Of a DNA stretch of 64,000 nucleotides, positions 56,284-64,000 are shown piece by piece. The position numbers were made by a program, and so were the translations under genes. The DNA lies in NCBI GenBank assembly GCA_028280485.1, contig JANQLS010000071.1, forward strand, positions 1 through 64,000, read 5' to 3'. The notes under the pieces were generated by a model. That model had not been told where the DNA came from and did not search any database. It saw only the letters and a list, made by a program, of their open reading frames with translations. The first letter of the stretch is position 1; every line of letters begins with the position of its first letter. The DNA comes from Planctomycetota bacterium (lineage in GTDB: Bacteria; Planctomycetota; UBA8108; JACQVS01).

Positions 56284-56919
56284 ATGAATCATAATTCCTT
56301 ACACCAAACGCCCGTAAAAACATCAAATGGCATTGCCTTCATGGTTCTTGTTTTTACATTGATCGCTTCATGGGGCTGTCAATCAACAACGCCACTCAAA
56401 GAAAAGATCTCCACTTCATCTCAAAGCAACAAAATAGAAAATACAGAATCCTTAACCTACAAGGAGAACAGCTCTAAAATAGTTGAAACTTCCAGCACTT
56501 CAAAAAAAGACGAGAACATTGAAGATTCTAATAAAAGCAACACTCCTAAACCTGCATTAGATCATGAAGCGGTTGTAAATAAATATGGAGTTAAAATTGA
56601 ATCTCTTAGACTCACTGCGGGAGGATACCTCATCGATTTCCGTTACCGCATCATCGATCCAGATAAAGCTAATTTCCTCCTCAACAAATCCAACAAACCT
56701 TTATTAACAGATCCTATTTCTAAATTTAAAGCAACAGTTCCAGTCCCTGCCAAGGTAGGAGCTCTTAGAAGCTCAGGTAAGCTTATCAAGGATCGAGTTT
56801 ACTTTATGTTGTTTGCCAACCCTGCCCAATACTTAAAAGCGGGGCAAAAGGTAACTATCGAATTCGGTGAAATGAAGGTAGAAAACGTGCTTCTACTGGG
56901 AGGCAAAATTAAATCATGA
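56284..56919 (+). CDS. Small lipoprotein of the copper/heme gene set
   Basis: 211 residues. Leader with lipobox SWGC (Cys32), then a Ser/Thr/Lys/Asn-rich linker to about residue 95. A compact beta domain of about 115 residues follows: GVKIESLRLTAGGYLIDFRYR, later PVPAKVGALRSSGK, VYFMLFANP and KAGQKVTIEFGEMKVEN (shown here as separate short pieces). I have seen this domain near copper and cytochrome genes in other bacteria but can give no named function. It lies 73 bases after the cytochrome fusion and is probably the last gene of that operon. Confidence 0.8.
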   Translation: MNHNSLHQTPVKTSNGIAFMVLVFTLIASWGCQSTTPLKEKISTSSQSNKIENTESLTYKENSSKIVETSSTSKKDENIEDSNKSNTPKPALDHEAVVNKYGVKIESLRLTAGGYLIDFRYRIIDPDKANFLLNKSNKPLLTDPISKFKATVPVPAKVGALRSSGKLIKDRVYFMLFANPAQYLKAGQKVTIEFGEMKVENVLLLGGKIKS

Positions 56920-58071
56920 TCACAGGTATCAAGAGAATAAAAAGGTTGCCCTTACTTGGAGTGACGAATTCACGGAGAGCTTGACCCAACACCGACAAGT
57001 GAAAACCAACTACTCAACCTAGAAGCTTAAAGAATTAACTACTTTAGAAGGGGTAAATCATTTGAAGCATCGAATATATTTAAGGAACTTGATTTCAGTG
57101 TCAGACGTAATCCCGAAACGTCAATTATACAGATCAGGCGTATCACCACCTTCCCATAAAACTAAGCTATACATCTTCAATCCCGCAAAACGCCAAACCA
57201 AATAACACACTCCATTTATTACCACTATACATCTTCAACATCATTATATTTTTAAATTGCCCCACAACCTTAAAAGGACAAGACATCTAAACTTTCATTA
57301 AGACAAGAAGACCTCTACATCACTTTTAAAGCTATTTTCATCTATTTTTATTTTTTTTGGTTAATTTTTCCCATTTAAATTCAGAAATAAAAGCTTCGAA
57401 CAAAAACCTAACTCTAATTTTGTTAACATTGTATTCTCATAACTAAATAAGTTTACTGGAATTAAAAAAAGCCTAAAATAAATAAATCTTCACACTCAAT
57501 TATTCCGACAAGAAAATAAGTATTTCACTTACTACAATACCAGCTTTCTCTATAGATCAAGGGCGGCTCAAGTATTGGAGTCTTCAGTAAACGACCTTAC
57601 ATTTCACTCAAGGCCTCTAAGCAAAGTATCCAATGAAGCTCTCACGGATAGTGCTGGGCAAAGCTAACAAAAATTAGCCTTACCCACACTTACACCAAGA
57701 AATTTTTGGCCTTCAATCATTCAGAATGCTTCTTTAAAGCTCTAAATTATCACCCATTGAGTAGCCCATTGGTATGCCACCAGCTTATCAATGGGCATTT
57801 TATTTCAACTTATAACAAGTTTTCATAATAAACAATTCAAATATTCTTTGAGCTCGCAACCGTTCTTAAAATAGGAATCATAGCTCTTAAATATCATACA
57901 TAAATAGATAACAGATACTTCAGCTGATAAAAATATGACTAATTACCATTTAAATTTTCACTTTTATTATAAGGCCTACATTATCCCTAAATTTCTCCCT
58001 TCCAAAAGTACGAAATGTACTTAGAGGTTCTAGGTTAAGGTCTTGTTATACAATCATGATCTGAGGCAAAA
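56920..58071. other. AT-rich intergenic region with a terminator and possible small RNA
   Basis: 1.15 kb without a convincing open frame. The first 600 bases are AT-rich and contain a degenerate relative of the palindrome (57357-57374, TTGGTT-N6-TCCCAT). From about 57555 the composition becomes more balanced up to a hairpin with T-tail at 57764-57805. A non-coding transcript ending there is possible. The last 270 bases lead to the chemoreceptor gene, whose ATG follows TGAGGC. Confidence 0.4.
57764..57805 (+). terminator. Orphan rho-independent terminator
   Basis: Arms GCCCATTG (57764-57771) and CAATGGGC (57789-57796) are perfectly complementary and followed by ATTTTATTT. The nearest upstream gene ends about 840 bases earlier, so it may end a small RNA from 57555-57760 or a long mRNA tail. 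Confidence 0.65.
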
Positions 58072-60012
58072 ATGAAAAACATTAAATTCCATACCAAACT
58101 AACGATCCTATTGCTCGTATTCGGATTTACTCCAATGCTGATTATCAGCTTGATAATGTTTAATGGAATCAGCAATCTAGAAGCGAAAAACGCCTCCTTT
58201 CTAAAAACCTTAGCAAGGCAGACGGCTGATAAAATTGACAGAAATTTATTTGAAAGATACGGAGATGTACAAGCATTCGGGTTAAATCATGCCCTTTTTG
58301 ATAAAAATTCTTGGTACAAAAAAGACACCCAGTTAGTCTCTGCTCTCAATTCTTATGTGGATACTTATGATATTTATTACTTAACAATAGTTGTAGATTT
58401 AAACGGAAAACTGATTGCTGTAAATTCAAAAGACCACTCGGGCAAACCCATCCCAACTCAAAACCTGTATTACCATGACTTCAAAAATCAACATTGGTTT
58501 CAAGCCCTGAGAAATAATGAATTCACTCAAACCATGCCATTCACGAAATTCGACTATGAATCTACCGGGACTTTTATTGAGGATGTTCATGTGGATGAAT
58601 TTGTTCAAGAGGCTTATCCAAATGATCCCGGTCTAACAATAGGATTTTCAGCTCCAATTTACCAGGATGGAAAAGTAGTAGCGTACTGGAGCAATAGGAC
58701 AAAATTCTCATTAGTTGAAGAGATTGTCACTTCAAGCTACCAAGAAGCAAAATCTTCCGGGTATGAGAACACGGAGATCACCTTACTGGATTCAATGGGA
58801 AACATCCTTATGGATTACGATCCATCCCAAGTAGGCACAGAAGAAGTACAGCATGATCCCGAGGTCATAATGAAACTCAACCTTAAAGATAAGGGAGTGG
58901 AAGCGGCGCAGAGAGCGGTCAATGGAGAAACCGGCTACAGACTATCTTATCACGCAAGGAAAGAAATTATGCAAGGTGCTGGGTACTCTCACCTCCAGGG
59001 AGCCTTAGGTTTCCCAGGAATGAATTGGTCAGTTTTAATTCGAGCACCTATTTCTGACATAACTAAAGTTTCTGGATCAGCTGAATTAAAACAAGCAGCT
59101 TACTTTACCGGCGTGATTGTACTTCTAATTCTTCCTATAGTTGGATTCCTATTAGGTAAGTTGGCGATTAAACCCCTGAAGGATTTATCTAAGCTCTTTG
59201 AAGCCGATGTAAAATCTATAATCTCTTCTGTGCAGACTTCCACTGAAAATCTTAGGCTCGGAGCCTCAGAGCTTGGTCAAGCAGCTCAATCGACAATTGA
59301 TATTACTGACAAAGTATCCACTTCTTCAAATCACGCTAAAGAAAATGTAATTTCAGTCGCAGGAGCCACTGAAGAACTATCTGCCAGCATTCAAGATATT
59401 TCTAAATTAGTTATAGAAGCAAAATCTGTGAGCGACAAAGCTAAATCTAAAGCAACAGATACAATCGACATCATGAGCTTACTTAAAACGTCTTCTGCTA
59501 AAATCGAAACAGCGACTGAAACCATCCAGTCAATTGCTGAAAGAACTAATCTTCTCTCATTGAATGCAACAATTGAAGCAGCACGTGCTGGTGCCACCGG
59601 AAAGGGATTTGCTGTTGTTGCTAATGAAGTTAAACAGCTTGCAAATCAAGCTTCAAATGCAACGATAGAAATATCTGAGTTGGTCAATCAAGTCCAGTCC
59701 AGTACCGATGCAACCGTTACTGCCATCGAGTCTGTATCTGAAACGATTAGTTCCATAAATGATATCTCAACCAATGTTTCAAGCTCAATCAGTCAACAGT
59801 CTGCTGTAGTTACCGATATCTCTCATAGCGCCTCAATGGCTGCCAGAGAATCGGAACAGATTACGGATGAAATGAGTTCGATCTCCAATTCAGCCGCGAC
59901 ATCTGAAGACTTATCCTCAAATTTTAACCGATCTGCAGCCGAGCTGTACAACCAAGGAGTGAAGCTCAACGAATCTTCCGACAAATTCTTAAATGAACTG
60001 CGCTCATTCTGA
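58072..60012 (+). CDS. Methyl-accepting chemotaxis protein (Cache-type sensor)
   Basis: 646 residues, GAGGC before the ATG. A membrane helix lies at about 8-31 and a second at about 343-364. Between them is an extracytoplasmic domain of about 310 residues with double-Cache features ([34 protein letters not shown]). The cytoplasmic signalling domain is a long coiled coil with the tip [20 protein letters not shown], written here as one 20-residue match, then [14 protein letters not shown] regular HAMP is not obvious. Typical chemoreceptor that would work with CheA/CheW encoded elsewhere; ligand not predictable. Next gene is a second receptor. Confidence 0.92.
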   Translation: MKNIKFHTKLTILLLVFGFTPMLIISLIMFNGISNLEAKNASFLKTLARQTADKIDRNLFERYGDVQAFGLNHALFDKNSWYKKDTQLVSALNSYVDTYDIYYLTIVVDLNGKLIAVNSKDHSGKPIPTQNLYYHDFKNQHWFQALRNNEFTQTMPFTKFDYESTGTFIEDVHVDEFVQEAYPNDPGLTIGFSAPIYQDGKVVAYWSNRTKFSLVEEIVTSSYQEAKSSGYENTEITLLDSMGNILMDYDPSQVGTEEVQHDPEVIMKLNLKDKGVEAAQRAVNGETGYRLSYHARKEIMQGAGYSHLQGALGFPGMNWSVLIRAPISDITKVSGSAELKQAAYFTGVIVLLILPIVGFLLGKLAIKPLKDLSKLFEADVKSIISSVQTSTENLRLGASELGQAAQSTIDITDKVSTSSNHAKENVISVAGATEELSASIQDISKLVIEAKSVSDKAKSKATDTIDIMSLLKTSSAKIETATETIQSIAERTNLLSLNATIEAARAGATGKGFAVVANEVKQLANQASNATIEISELVNQVQSSTDATVTAIESVSETISSINDISTNVSSSISQQSAVVTDISHSASMAARESEQITDEMSSISNSAATSEDLSSNFNRSAAELYNQGVKLNESSDKFLNELRSF

Positions 60013-60204
60013 AGTTAAAAAATACCACGATGTGATCCGCTTGAATAAGGAAGTGATAAAATTGATTTTGCTGTCTACTCTAAGTTAAGTATTTGATTGA
60101 TGGATTCCTATAACGCCCGAAAAAAAATAGAATAAAGCCCAAACAACTACAAATCCGATTCTATTTTATATGCCATCTAAAAAGAATTATGGATTGACTC
60201 TTCG

Positions 60205-61971
60205 ATGTTCAAAATCACAAAATCACTTTCGATTCGAATCGCAGCTCTTTTCCTTTTAGGTTCGATCACACCTTTAGCCTATTCAAATTGGGTAAACTTA
60301 AATTCGTCCGAAAATACTCTCTGGTCTTCAATTAAAGAAAACCTCTCGAATATCGCGACATTAAAACAAAAAAGCTTAGAAGAGCATCTTGGCATGATCA
60401 GAAAGAATGCTGAGGGACTCTCTAATCTAAAAGTAATCCAACAACTCTTGACGAGCTCCTCAACCCAGCAGGAAGAGACCTATAAGCAAGCCTTTGATTT
60501 ATTATTAAAATACCAGGAATCTCATTGGGGTATTTTTCATCACGTATTTCTTTGCGACACCGATGGGCAAGTCGTGCTAAGTCCTCCCCATGGAAATTCT
60601 GAATCTTCGCATCATGGTCATGATATTTCCTCTTCACCATTTTTCAAACAAAGCTTAAACGAATCCACGATCACTGACTTTTTTGGCTTCGAAGAATCGA
60701 CTCACTACCATCAATTATTTCTCCATCCGGTAAAATCGGATCAAGGTCAACCATTGGGAGTGATCGTCTTTGAAGTTGTAATCGACCATGTACTTCAGTT
60801 ATTGGAGCAAGATTTCAAGTTAGGCGAGACCGGAAAAATCAGTCTCATCTCATTAAATGGAGTGGTCGTTGTTCAGGACAAGGAAGACAAAAAAGATCCG
60901 ATCTCCAATACCGGCTTTCAAAAAGCGATCTCCGAGCAAGGTACAGTTAATGGAATTTTCAGGACTCTAAGCGGAACCTCAATTTTTGGAGTCTATCAGT
61001 TTAATCCCACTTACCCCTGGGTCCTAGCCGTTGAGATCGATGAAAGTGAGGCGATGCAGACGGTCAGCGAACAATCAAAAGCCATGCAAAGTACTTTTAT
61101 CTTGTGCTTAACTGTTCTTTGTATTATCGGCTTAGTCCTAGGTAAATCCATTTCGAAACCCCTGATCAAGATGTCTGCCATCGCTAAACATTGGGCCCAA
61201 GGAAAACTCAATGAGGAAATTCATTATCATGCAAACAACGAACTGGGTGACCTTGCGGACAATTTAAATCAGGCCATTCAGAATACTCGAGGAGTGATTG
61301 AAGTCATCGAAATAGAGGCGAGTAAAATAGCAGAGTCTTCAAAATTATTTTCAGATTTAGGAGAAAACTTATCTTCTAACGTAGCTTCTGCTTTAGATCA
61401 CATCAATGTATTAGATACGAGTATCCAACAAACAGCGAACCAAGCGAATGAATCTAGCCAAGTCTCAAACCACGCCGTCACTTTGACGCAACAAATGAAT
61501 GAAGCTATTTATAATTTAGGACAATCGGGAAAAGAGATTGGGAAGACCGTTGATGCCATCAGTGAAGTTACTGATAGCACCAATTTACTTGCGCTGAATG
61601 CTTCTGTTGAAGCAGCCAGAGCAGGACAAGCCGGAGCCGCATTCGCAGTTGTCGCATCAGCAGTCAAAGAATTAGCTGAACAAACGCAAGGAGCCACCGA
61701 GATCGTGTCAGTAAAAATCGACACCACTCAAGGAGCCATCAATACCACCATTGAACAAATCAGCGAAATTACTAAGGTCATTAAAGGAATCGATGATCTA
61801 TCAAAATCAATTGCTTCAGAAATGAATGGAAGAACTTCAGAAAGTTCAAGAATAACTAAAAAAAGCGTTGTTCTCAGCTCAGAAGCTGCGCAAGAAGCAA
61901 AAGTAGCCTCATCAAATCTCGCTCAGATGGCAGACTCTCTAAACAATCAAGTTCTAAGATTTAAAATCTAA
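60205..61971 (+). CDS. Methyl-accepting chemotaxis protein with His-rich sensor insert
   Basis: 588 residues; ribosome site weak. Membrane helices at about 10-29 and 293-315. The periplasmic Cache-like domain contains a His-rich loop (SPPHGNSESSHHGHD, about 130-145, plus THYHQLFLH near 167-177), which could bind Cu, Zn or Ni. A HAMP follows the second helix (GKSISKPLIKMSAIAKHWAQG), then the signalling coiled coil with tip DSTNLLALNASVEAARAG and AFAVVASAVKELAEQ. The tip differs slightly from the first receptor, so the two may belong to different arrays. It sits within 5 kb of the copper-gene set, but a metal ligand is only an inference. Confidence 0.9.
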   Translation: MFKITKSLSIRIAALFLLGSITPLAYSNWVNLNSSENTLWSSIKENLSNIATLKQKSLEEHLGMIRKNAEGLSNLKVIQQLLTSSSTQQEETYKQAFDLLLKYQESHWGIFHHVFLCDTDGQVVLSPPHGNSESSHHGHDISSSPFFKQSLNESTITDFFGFEESTHYHQLFLHPVKSDQGQPLGVIVFEVVIDHVLQLLEQDFKLGETGKISLISLNGVVVVQDKEDKKDPISNTGFQKAISEQGTVNGIFRTLSGTSIFGVYQFNPTYPWVLAVEIDESEAMQTVSEQSKAMQSTFILCLTVLCIIGLVLGKSISKPLIKMSAIAKHWAQGKLNEEIHYHANNELGDLADNLNQAIQNTRGVIEVIEIEASKIAESSKLFSDLGENLSSNVASALDHINVLDTSIQQTANQANESSQVSNHAVTLTQQMNEAIYNLGQSGKEIGKTVDAISEVTDSTNLLALNASVEAARAGQAGAAFAVVASAVKELAEQTQGATEIVSVKIDTTQGAINTTIEQISEITKVIKGIDDLSKSIASEMNGRTSESSRITKKSVVLSSEAAQEAKVASSNLAQMADSLNNQVLRFKI

Positions 61972-62110
61972 GCTCACGCAAAATTAGAATGAACCAAGAG
62001 CTTTCATAAATGTACATGAGTTGCGTGAAAAATAGCGCATGAAGCAAATACACCCAAGCTCCGGTGAAAGTTAATACAGCCGACTAAGCAATCACATATT
62101 CTACAAGGAA

Positions 62111-62147
62111 AAGAAAAAAGCCTCCCCATCCAAACAGATGAGAAGGC
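62111..62147 (-). terminator. Terminator of the tRNA gene
   Basis: On the minus strand, GCCTTCTC and GGGGAGGC form an 8-base-pair stem (with G-U pairs) followed by TTTTTTC, 7 bases beyond the tRNA CCA end. A decayed copy of this sequence is visible at 8101-8128. Confidence 0.8.
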
Positions 62148-62153
62148 CAGTAT

Positions 62154-62230
62154 TGGTGGGTCCAACCGGACTCGAACCGATAACCCGCTGGTTATGAGCC
62201 AGCTGCTCTAACCGATTGAGCTATGGACCC
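62154..62230 (-). tRNA. tRNA with anticodon CAT (Met elongator type, or Ile2)
   Basis: 77 bases including encoded CCA. The acceptor stem GGGTCCA/TGGACCC, D arm GCTC...GAGC, anticodon stem GCTGG/CCAGC, loop CTCATAA and T arm ATCGG-TTCGAGT-CCGGT all fold. The anticodon stem lacks the three G-C pairs of an initiator, so it is elongator tRNA-Met or a lysidine-modified tRNA-Ile; sequence alone does not decide. It stands alone, followed by its own terminator. Confidence 0.95.
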
Positions 62231-62426
62231 TAATTTTATTTTTTTGAGATGGGCTTAAGACTTGGAGCGATTCCTGTTGTTGGCGGGAATGAGATTTAAG
62301 TCTTATGAGCCAAGATCATTAAATTACCTCAGGAACCCGACAGAGTCCAGAGATAGCTCGAGTAGAATTTGGAAATACTGAGATGGAGATGGATGCGGAT
62401 CTATAATGCGAGGGATTCGTGAACAA

Positions 62427-63569
62427 CTAAACTGAAATCGAGGATTTCTTTCGATGCTTAACGAGGGAATCTTCTATACACTCGGCGACGTATTTTTGAT
62501 CGACTTCGTCGAGCCTATTGTAAAAGGGTAAAGCGAGGCATGTATCCCCCGCGAATTCCGCGTTGGGGAATTGGCCGGGGCGATAATGAAATCGGCCGCG
62601 GTAGAATGGCTCTAAATGAATAGGTTGAAAGTATAGAGCCGTTTGAACTCCTTTTTCAGTAAGATCTGCTCTTACTTTTTCTCGAAGTTCTTTGGATTTG
62701 AATTGAACAATAAAGACGAATGGACTTCTGTCTTTTGGAATTGGTGGAACTCTCATCTCTTCAAGGTGACTCAGTAAAGAGACGTAGCGTTCCTCAACTT
62801 GCTGACGGCTGGAAATGAAACTTGGCAATTGCTCCAACTGACACCGTCCGAGCTGAGCTGTCATTTCTGACATTCGATAGTTGTAACCGAGCTCGACAAA
62901 GCTTCCATCGCCAGAAGGAGACCGACCTTGATTCCGGAGACTTTTTAATCGCTGAGCAAACCGTTCGTTATCGGTGACAACCATGCCCCCTTCGCCACAA
63001 GTCATCTGCTTGTTCGGATAGAAACCGAAAATTCCGAAATCGCCCCAAGATCCTAATGCCTTTCCTTCGAACTTTCCTCCGAGGGCTTCACAGGCATCTT
63101 CGATGACTCCGAATTCCCATCGTCGAGCGATAGCTTGAATCCGCTTCATATCTACAGGATTTCCAAAGATATGAACAGGGATCAAGGCTTTTGTTCGAGC
63201 CGTAATCGCACTCTCAATTTGGTCGACCTTCAAAAGAAAAGTATCCGGATCGATGTCGACAAAAACGGGGCGCGCGCCTTCGAACAGCAAGCAATTTGCT
63301 GAAGCGACGAAACTAAAGGGTGAAGTGATCGCTTCATCCCCATGGGAAAGACCTAGAAGGCGTACAGCTAAATGTAAACCAGAAGTCCCCGAGTTCACTG
63401 CGACCGCAAATCGAGCATCTGCAGCCTCAGCGAACTCAGACTCAAAGCTGTCCACTTGCTGCCCCATAGAGAGGATGGGGTTCCTCAAAACGTCTGAAAC
63501 TTTTTCAGCCGTTGCCTCATCCACTTCGGGACGGCTCAGAGGGATCTTCCGGATAAATTTCTGATTCAT
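62427..63569 (-). CDS. DegT/DnrJ/EryC1/StrS family PLP aminotransferase (PseC-like)
   Basis: 380 residues. Full-length sugar aminotransferase: NSGTSGLHLAV near residue 59 and SPFSFVASANC for PLP phosphate binding, EDACEALGG with the Asp contacting the PLP ring, and FYPNKQMTCGEGG with the Schiff-base Lys (about 187). The C-terminus has the usual LPFYNRL segment. These enzymes transfer an amino group to C4 of a nucleotide-linked 4-keto sugar. The start overlaps the stop of the upstream dehydratase gene by 4 bases (ATGA), so together they look like the first two steps of a pseudaminic-acid-type or related amino-sugar route for surface glycans. Exact sugar not determined. Confidence 0.9.
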   Translation of the reverse strand: MNQKFIRKIPLSRPEVDEATAEKVSDVLRNPILSMGQQVDSFESEFAEAADARFAVAVNSGTSGLHLAVRLLGLSHGDEAITSPFSFVASANCLLFEGARPVFVDIDPDTFLLKVDQIESAITARTKALIPVHIFGNPVDMKRIQAIARRWEFGVIEDACEALGGKFEGKALGSWGDFGIFGFYPNKQMTCGEGGMVVTDNERFAQRLKSLRNQGRSPSGDGSFVELGYNYRMSEMTAQLGRCQLEQLPSFISSRQQVEERYVSLLSHLEEMRVPPIPKDRSPFVFIVQFKSKELREKVRADLTEKGVQTALYFQPIHLEPFYRGRFHYRPGQFPNAEFAGDTCLALPFYNRLDEVDQKYVAECIEDSLVKHRKKSSISV

Positions 63570-64000
63570 GCTTTGATGGTGCCTAAGATTGGAATCGAGT
63601 CGTCCTGATTTAGGCGTCCCCCCTCGGATTTGGAATCTTCTTCAGGCGCTTTGCCGAAGACTCCTCCTTGTCGTAAGAGATCTTTGATTTGAACTTTCTT
63701 GAGAAAAGGGCCTTCCGATGAAACGAGCTCACCTTCGAGAACTCTTTCTCCTGTTTTTAATGCATCGCCTTGTTGAGGTTCCACGACAAACATGCCTCCT
63801 GGTTCAATTCGGGTCCTTTTACTTTCTTCTTCCGTGATTAGGGCTTCATGAAGTTTTTCGCCTGGCTGCATCCCCACGACTTTGATGGGTAAATCAGCGG
63901 CTGATTTTCCCGTAAGTCGCGCTTGCTCATCCCGGATGACTTCAATCATTTGACGGATTTTTAAAGTCGGCATACGAAGGATGAAGATTTCCCCTCCGTT
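63566..64000 (-). CDS. Nucleotide-sugar 4,6-dehydratase (PseB-like), C-terminal part, cut by window edge
   Basis: 145 codons are visible; the frame continues through base 64000, so the N-terminal Rossmann part is outside. The visible start NGGEIFILRMPTLKIRQM matches the GGEIFVPKIPSMKI region of PseB/CapD-type UDP-N-acetylglucosamine dehydratases, followed by GMQPGEKLHEALITEEES. The last 60 residues form a longer acidic, Lys-containing tail than usual for PseB. An ATG at 63971-63973 lies inside the conserved region and is not the start. Overlaps the aminotransferase gene by 4 bases. Confidence 0.85.
   Translation of the reverse strand, partial: NGGEIFILRMPTLKIRQMIEVIRDEQARLTGKSAADLPIKVVGMQPGEKLHEALITEEESKRTRIEPGGMFVVEPQQGDALKTGERVLEGELVSSEGPFLKKVQIKDLLRQGGVFGKAPEEDSKSEGGRLNQDDSIPILGTIKA

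Noticed and set aside
61974..62028. TCACGCAA/TTGCGTGA inverted repeat after the second chemoreceptor as a terminator
   Set aside because: The loop of about 39 bases is too long, and only a short A-rich stretch follows.
1..64000. CRISPR arrays, insertion sequences, integrase or phage genes
   Set aside because: No regularly spaced direct repeats and no transposase, integrase, Cas or phage structural gene were seen in either strand.

Overview
The window looks like chromosomal DNA from a free-living Gram-negative bacterium, most likely Planctomycetota or a related lineage. This rests on content only. Nine secreted proteins end in the same dockerin-like tail (GD.N.DG..D.SD....L.YLF.GG, usually with a Cys-containing end). 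Several carry FG-GAP repeats and Asp/Asn-rich DCN.NG..D.CE repeats. Others have cohesin-like modules, parallel beta-helices or very large multidomain ectoproteins. Base composition is moderate, and long intergenic stretches are AT-rich.

Layout. 1-7524 (-): two FG-GAP/dockerin proteins, the first running off the left edge. 7525-9006: no convincing gene, but a decayed copy of the 3' half of a tRNA. 9007-17454 (+): two acidic dockerin proteins, then a 1720-residue Ser/Thr kinase + ATPase + TPR + sigma-54-activator fusion. 17519-18337 (-): a DUF6502-type protein. 19057-26285 (+): a redox cluster made of an Fe-S/FAD oxidoreductase, a heme-b-type membrane protein, a 20-heme and a 15-heme cytochrome c, and an outer-membrane beta-barrel candidate. 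26397-29954 (-): a large FG-GAP/Ig/FN3/dockerin protein. 30178-32479 (+): a second DUF6502 gene overlapping a DUF5666 lipoprotein. 32543-36761 (-): a beta-helix/dockerin protein and a lipoprotein. 38566-49185 (+): three multicopper-oxidase-like genes, the first 2643 residues long. 49352-53683 (+): three more dockerin proteins, two with cohesin-like modules. 53671-56919 (+): a SCO copper-chaperone lipoprotein, a cytochrome c/periplasmic-binding fusion and a small lipoprotein. 58072-61971 (+): two chemoreceptors. 62154-62230 (-): tRNA with anticodon CAT. 62427-64000 (-): a PseC/PseB-like nucleotide-sugar pair.

How it may work together (inference). The 19-26 kb cluster has every layer needed to carry electrons from a cytoplasmic or quinone donor through the periplasm to the outside. 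The 38-57 kb cluster is a copper-redox export module, with giant and small copper oxidases, a copper chaperone and a heme lipoprotein. The dockerin proteins would supply a cell-surface matrix. Three recurring signals stand out: a TTGGGA-N6-TCCCAA palindrome near both DUF6502 genes and elsewhere, a run of five hairpins before the beta-barrel gene, and a tRNA-3'-end direct repeat spaced exactly 54,020 bp that may mark an old island boundary.
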